From Balanoglossus misakiensis (lineage: Eukaryota; Hemichordata), in NCBI GenBank assembly GCA_040954595.2, contig CM082578.2:13702001-13766000 (forward strand): DNA of 64,000 nucleotides. The letters run 5' to 3'. Below, one piece after another: positions 61,101-64,000 of this stretch (position 1 is its first letter; each line of letters starts with the position of its first letter). A program made the translations under genes and the position numbers. The notes beneath the pieces were generated by a model that was not told the origin of the DNA, searched no databases, and was given only the letters and a program-made list of their open reading frames with translations.

Positions 61101-62476
61101 AGTTGTCAGTCAGGACACGTTCAGTGTTGCATGGCATTTTGGGGGATGTTTACTAAATCACTTTATATGGCATCCTCCATGGTCTGTGTTGCACATGAAC
61201 ATGCAGCAAAAATCACAGCTGAGACCACTTCTGGGGAAAGCATCAAACATCACTCTCCATAACAAGTGGTTGTATTCTTGGTGAAGCCCCACAAACCTTT
61301 GATTGACTTTAAATGTAAATTATAATTTTGAGGTGATCAGGTCAAAATGCTTTATTTTTTGGCTCTTTTCAGGATGGTCCTCTGCCTAAAATTCCGTATC
61401 GTTCGCATCAGATGTCAAGAATGGCTAGTGAACCAAGTTTGTCACAACATTATCCCAAATTGTCAAAAGGTGAGTTATCTGGTCCGCTTGCAGTGGTAAC
61501 TGCTCCACAGTCTCTTGTTTTCAAAACTTTCGTGCTTGAGAATGGCACCAGCCAGTGGTAAAAATGAGGAAATGATTAGATACACAAAATGTAAGGAAGA
61601 CTGCATCGAGGTAACAGAAAACATTGATGTTTCTTTGTAACAGCGATTTCAAGTGAAAGTTTTGATGAAAACACACGTCGAAGTTGGGCAGGCCCAAGTG
61701 CTTCCAATCCTCCACAAATCCCTCCCAGGCCTACAGCCAGATATTCAACACCAGGTAAGACCCAAGAAAGATTGTCAATTTATCATTAGTCAGTAGAAAC
61801 AGTCGCGAGTTGGGAGGTACCAGTTTTGTGCATTTCTATTCTATGTTTCCTTGTAATCAATGTTTTCTTGTAGTACAGTATATAACTTGGAAAGGATTTC
61901 AGTTTTGGTCACAGAAAAAAAACTTATGTACAACATTACCAAAATATTCACCCTGTTTCTCAATTGAATACTCTGTTGTTTTTACAGATGCCAGAGTAAC
62001 ACATCTAAGCAGTCAGTCTTTCCGTGAGGATTTATTACCAAGGGCAGCCCCAATTATACCACAGAAAAAGGTGAATGATGCTGTTTTATACATGCACCTG
62101 TTCCTGCCAGTCCATCCCATCACAACACCACACCACACCACATCACATCATAATGATAAAGATATTTTTTCAAAGCATTGCTATTTAATCTGAGTAAAGT
62201 TGACTGTTCCTTCGACTTCTCCTGCAGAGAGATCGCAGATCAAACTCAGTTTCACCAACTCGGCCGAACAGTCAAGAAGCCCCTCCCCCTCCAGCTCGAC
62301 AAAGTGAACCAGCGCCCCCTCTCCCACCGAAACCAAGCGTCAAACCAGACGGTGGTGGGCCGCCGGTAACACAGAAGAAACCACTGCTACCAGCACAGCA
62401 TGCATCCAAACCGTTGCCCCCGACACCAGCGGCACCAGAAATCAGAAAACCACCACCACAGATACCACCAACGTGA
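33101..62476 (+). CDS. DOCK4: DOCK-B family guanine nucleotide exchange factor (DOCK4-like)
   Basis: Complete gene of 47 coding exons and 1,940 aa (1,931 without microexon 17); human DOCK4 is 1,966. It loads GTP onto Rac (and, for DOCK4, Rap1), working with ELMO at the plasma membrane to control actin, migration and cell contacts. The start MWRPTTDKKYGV matches DOCK4 MWIPTEHEKYGV, after an in-frame TGA upstream. Order: SH3, helical region, DHR-1, armadillo-like middle, DHR-2, proline-rich tail. All 46 junctions keep frame. Exon coordinates are in the segment entries below. One gene likely stands for the DOCK3/DOCK4 ancestor; the DOCK4 name rests on its neighbours ZNF277 and IFRD. The first intron is 7.9 kb. 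Confidence 0.98.
33138..41083 (+). other. DOCK4 intron 1 (7.9 kb)
   Basis: No exon with recognisable homology on either strand. AT-rich throughout, with many TACATGTA-type palindromes. A long first intron next to a bidirectional promoter is a likely place for enhancers or alternative first exons, but I cannot point to one. Confidence 0.5.
44253..47652 (+). other. DOCK4: DOCK4 segment: helical region after SH3, exons 5-12
   Basis: Exons 44253-44349, 45034-45276, 45905-45940, 46284-46432, 46640-46706, 46998-47130, 47344-47419 and 47558-47652. Signatures include REWGAIWKQYY, LELIDIRRQIISG, KIDWGNSQMELDLVPR and DLYIVVHVVRVGRM, all close to DOCK3/4. This part contributes to ELMO binding in relatives. 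Confidence 0.95.
45997..46104. mobile_element. Short MITE-like element, copy 1, in DOCK4 intron 7
   Basis: The element opens with CCCTTTCACC and closes with GGTGAAAGGG, near-perfect terminal inverted repeats. The core reads CATGGTTTGGTCC and TATTGTTTTCTATGG. A guanine-rich stretch at about 46066-46096 lies before the right end and could form a G-quadruplex. It has no coding capacity. A second copy is at 52876-52962. Mobility is inferred from dispersal and terminal repeats. Confidence 0.55.
47842..50794 (+). other. DOCK4: DOCK4 segment: DHR-1 (C2-like) domain, exons 13-18
   Basis: Exons 47842-47967, 48256-48380, 48624-48786, 49026-49129, 49719-49745 and 50620-50794; residues about 374-613. 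DHR-1 binds phosphoinositides and directs the protein to membranes. Visible signatures: VRKLGFADVIMPGDARNDVY, GEFEKGGKTVGKNVEV, LPKWNETVKL, GAHIRFEFRHCS and GTHEVFVYK. The 27-nt exon 49719-49745 adds nine residues near the domain's end and is probably optional. Confidence 0.93.
49719..49745 (+). other. DOCK4: 27-nt in-frame microexon of DOCK4
   Basis: Acceptor CTTTAACAG and donor GTAAGT flank TAT-GAT-GAT-CAA-TTA-TTC-AAA-TTC-CAT, coding YDDQLFKFH. Both flanking exon junctions are phase 0, so it can be included or skipped without frame change. The human protein, as I recall it, runs from VHK straight to CEEN here, so the nine residues have no counterpart there. Confidence 0.65.
52564..52725 (+). 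repeat. Tandem duplication of the DOCK4 exon 24 3' splice site
   Basis: A unit of about 75-85 bp occurs twice in tandem, at about 52564-52640 and 52650-52725. Each copy carries the upstream intron tail, a T-rich tract, an AG (CACGTGCAG in copy 1, CACTTGCAG in copy 2) and the first exon bases AATCCAGGARCATC. Only copy 2 continues into conserved DOCK sequence; use of copy 1 would reach a TAA after 17 full codons. Confidence 0.85.
52876..52962. mobile_element. Short MITE-like element, copy 2, in DOCK4 intron 24
   Basis: It opens with ACCCTTTCAC, shares TGGTTTGATCCAA and ATTGTTTTCTATGG with the copy at 45997, and closes with GGGTGAAATGG. The right terminal repeat is decayed. It begins about 36 bp after the end of exon 24. 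Confidence 0.5.
55333..55411. repeat. Inverted repeat in DOCK4 intron 31
   Basis: Left arm 55333-55364 and right arm 55382-55411 are complementary over about 30 bp with one mismatch and a 2-base bulge, separated by 17 bp. The arms share TGGGCCATCCCAAG and TCTTATGG. In the pre-mRNA this would be a long stable hairpin, or it marks a small inverted-repeat element. Confidence 0.8.
55685..58495 (+). other. DOCK4: DOCK4 segment: catalytic DHR-2 domain, exons 32-40
   Basis: Exons 55685-55927, 56022-56111, 56283-56387, 56559-56700, 57020-57186, 57480-57566, 57710-57892, 58012-58095 and 58376-58495; residues about 1211-1617. DHR-2 is the GTPase exchange domain. Signatures: EEMYKRYIYKLHDL, QTEWQRKEALY, FYRISFYGLDFP, YFDRPFHRG, NEFKSLWLDRT, PGILRWFEV, SPLENAIE and NPLSMCLNGVIDAAVMGGI. 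The last segment holds the lobe C region where DOCK proteins place the valine nucleotide sensor. Confidence 0.95.
58779..62476 (+). other. DOCK4: DOCK4 segment: proline-rich tail, exons 41-47
   Basis: Exons 58779-58906, 59105-59252, 60175-60330, 61373-61469, 61644-61754, 61988-62070 and 62228-62476 (stop TGA 62474-62476). Serine- and proline-rich, poorly conserved. SH3-ligand cores include PPQIPPRP, PPLPPKP and PLPPTP, comparable to the adaptor-binding tail of DOCK4. Exon 60175-60330 looks least like human and may be lineage-specific or optional; its donor (GTAGTC) is weak. Confidence 0.88.
60650..60689 (+). repeat. ATGTT-type pentanucleotide microsatellite in DOCK4 intron 43
   Basis: Repeated ATGTT units with one interruption (TTGTAATGG). 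Ordinary intronic microsatellite. Confidence 0.7.
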
Positions 62477-63129
62477 TTGCGGTTGAACTGTTGGTGTTGG
62501 CCTCTCTGTGACATCATTGTCACTCTGAAACCCCCAGTGGCAATGAGCACAGATGTGGTCAGACCCCTGCACACATGTTGCCAGTCTGTTGCTGGCTGCC
62601 TCTCGTACAGTGCCGGCATTGTCTTAGCACTCATGCACATTTCAATACCCCACTATGAAACCATGGTGGAGCATTGACACCGCCCTGTGCTGGGAACTAT
62701 ACTTACAGAGATTCTGAAGTTGTGCTAAGATTATGTCATCAGCAATGTTGGCACAAGGCTGGCATTTTGCTAGGTGTACTTTTTCTGTACTGTAGAAATA
62801 GTAAATACAACAAGCAATGTTTGTATTTTAATGCTTAGTCCTACTGTAGTAACGATAGCTAAAACTTTGAAAAATGTACAGATAAGGCCAAACTGTATTG
62901 ATAACTTGACTGACCCATAGAAGTAGGCAGTGCTGAGCTGACAGAAACTGCTAGCAAGGAAGAAAAAAAGATTAACAGACACATAGTGGTTAGCAGAGTG
63001 TGTTCTGAGATATCTTTGAAGTGCAATATTAGTCGCTTCTGAATCAACTGCCCATGTGTTTGTCCAAGTATATCTGATATGCTGGAGCAATAATTCAGAG
63101 GGCTACAGTTGTTGGCATAGCTTTTACTA

Positions 63130-63135
63130 AATAAA
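63130..63135 (+). terminator. Candidate DOCK4 polyadenylation signal
   Basis: AATAAA followed within 15 bp by ACACAC-rich sequence. It is the first AATAAA on the plus strand after the stop codon that I noticed. Confidence 0.5.
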
Positions 63136-63411
63136 ACCGCACACACATTTTTCCCGTGTAAATACCAGGATTTGAAAGTTTTCCAAAGTGTTGCAGTGTT
63201 GTAGATCTTCCTAAAGACATGCAAAGCTTCGTAATTTGGCGCAAATGTACCATAAAACGACCCCCGACGCCCAAGAAATATCATGTGCATCATTGTATGT
63301 AGAACCATGATAACTTACAGTGGGATATTTTTGATTAAAACTAAAGTGACCTTGAGTTTTATTTCGTTAATTTTTATTTTAAATGTTTTAGTGATTTTGG
63401 CTCCATATGCT

Positions 63412-63438
63412 ATTTGCATATATGGCAGATATGCAAAT
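63412..63438. repeat. Inverted octamer pair downstream of DOCK4
   Basis: ATTTGCATAT (63412-63421) and its exact complement ATATGCAAAT (63429-63438) are 7 bp apart. Each half contains the POU-type octamer ATTTGCAT/ATGCAAAT. Confidence 0.6.
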
Positions 63439-64000
63439 CAGAGTGTCAGATGATATGGTCAAAAATTAAAAACTCAGACATTGCAGGTCAGAATGCTTTT
63501 CCAATTGGTACAAAAGTGCTTCGGTGAAGTCTATGTACATATTTTATTGATTTTGTGCTGGTATCTAAATTTTTCCATTTTAGTGAATTTATATGCACAC
63601 ACCTATGTACATACGCATATATTTTGGGGTATTTTTGTCATGAACCTTATTTCTTTGAAGTTAAATTGGCAAGTTTCATGGGATGGCATCATTTAGACTT
63701 GTATATGGCAAGTAGATGTTACAAACAATTGTCATTTTTGATTGACATGGTGCAGTGTTACTGATGCCATTTTTATGTGCCTTTTCCTGTTGTGTTTTAT
63801 CAGAGACAAATCAGTAAGAAGCATGCAATGGCATGGCTGTTTGTAAAATAGCAGCATTAGAACCTTGTACAGCCGTATGTAGGTAATGTATCCAGGATGT
63901 CTCATATGGTGTTTATTGTTGGGGGAAAATACGAAACAACCTGTTCTATATTTTGCAATAATTGGGTGTAAATAGCACTTAATGACAACAACTCTTCAAT

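Larger units (their letters stand above)
62477..64000 (+). other. DOCK4 3' UTR and downstream sequence
   Basis: No coding exon is supported. The 3' UTR probably runs to the AATAAA at 63130-63135, about 650 nt past the stop. Beyond it the sequence is AT-rich and holds an inverted pair of octamer-like sites at 63412-63438. Confidence 0.55.

Noticed and set aside
1-64000. tRNA genes, rRNA, CRISPR arrays, reverse transcriptase or transposase frames
   Set aside because: No tRNA B-box-type sequence, spacer arrays or catalytic motifs were noticed; the genome is eukaryotic nuclear.

Overview
This is an animal nuclear genome window: AT-rich, intron-rich, without operons. It most likely comes from an invertebrate deuterostome; a hemichordate would fit, but species assignment is inference. 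I rebuilt five multi-exon genes by following GT-AG junctions and reading phase exon by exon. Every junction keeps frame, so the gene models are firm. Family names and comparisons with human genes come from memory, because no database was searched.

Layout: (1) 1-780, minus: the 5' three exons of a paired-class homeobox gene that runs off the left edge. (2) 3496-7274, minus: a complete second paired-class homeobox gene with an N-terminal eh1-like repressor motif. A 226-bp direct repeat lies twice between the two genes. (3) 7275-13806: long non-coding stretch with an inverted repeat and a possible promoter plus first exon. (4) 13807-17680, minus: IFRD1/2, 11 exons, 429 aa. (5) 19967-27566, plus: a C-terminal-motor kinesin (kinesin-14), 15 coding exons, 863 aa, with a polyglutamine N-terminus. 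(6) 29538-32699, minus: ZNF277, 9 exons, 454 aa, five zinc fingers. (7) 33101-62476, plus: DOCK4-type Rac/Rap exchange factor, 47 exons, up to 1,940 aa.

The most interesting large-scale signal is gene order. IFRD (-), ZNF277 (-) and DOCK4 (+), with ZNF277 and DOCK4 head to head 401 bp apart, match (after flipping) the order and orientation I recall for human 7q31 (DOCK4, ZNF277, IFRD1). Here a kinesin-14 sits on the opposite strand between IFRD and ZNF277. The ZNF277/DOCK4 intergenic space looks like a shared bidirectional promoter.

Smaller-scale signals include a 27-nt in-frame DOCK microexon, a tandemly duplicated 3' splice site in DOCK, two copies of a short terminal-inverted-repeat element in DOCK introns, a perfect 17-bp-arm hairpin near the IFRD promoter, and sequence motifs in the kinesin N-terminus. 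I found no tRNA, rRNA, CRISPR array or autonomous transposon ORF.
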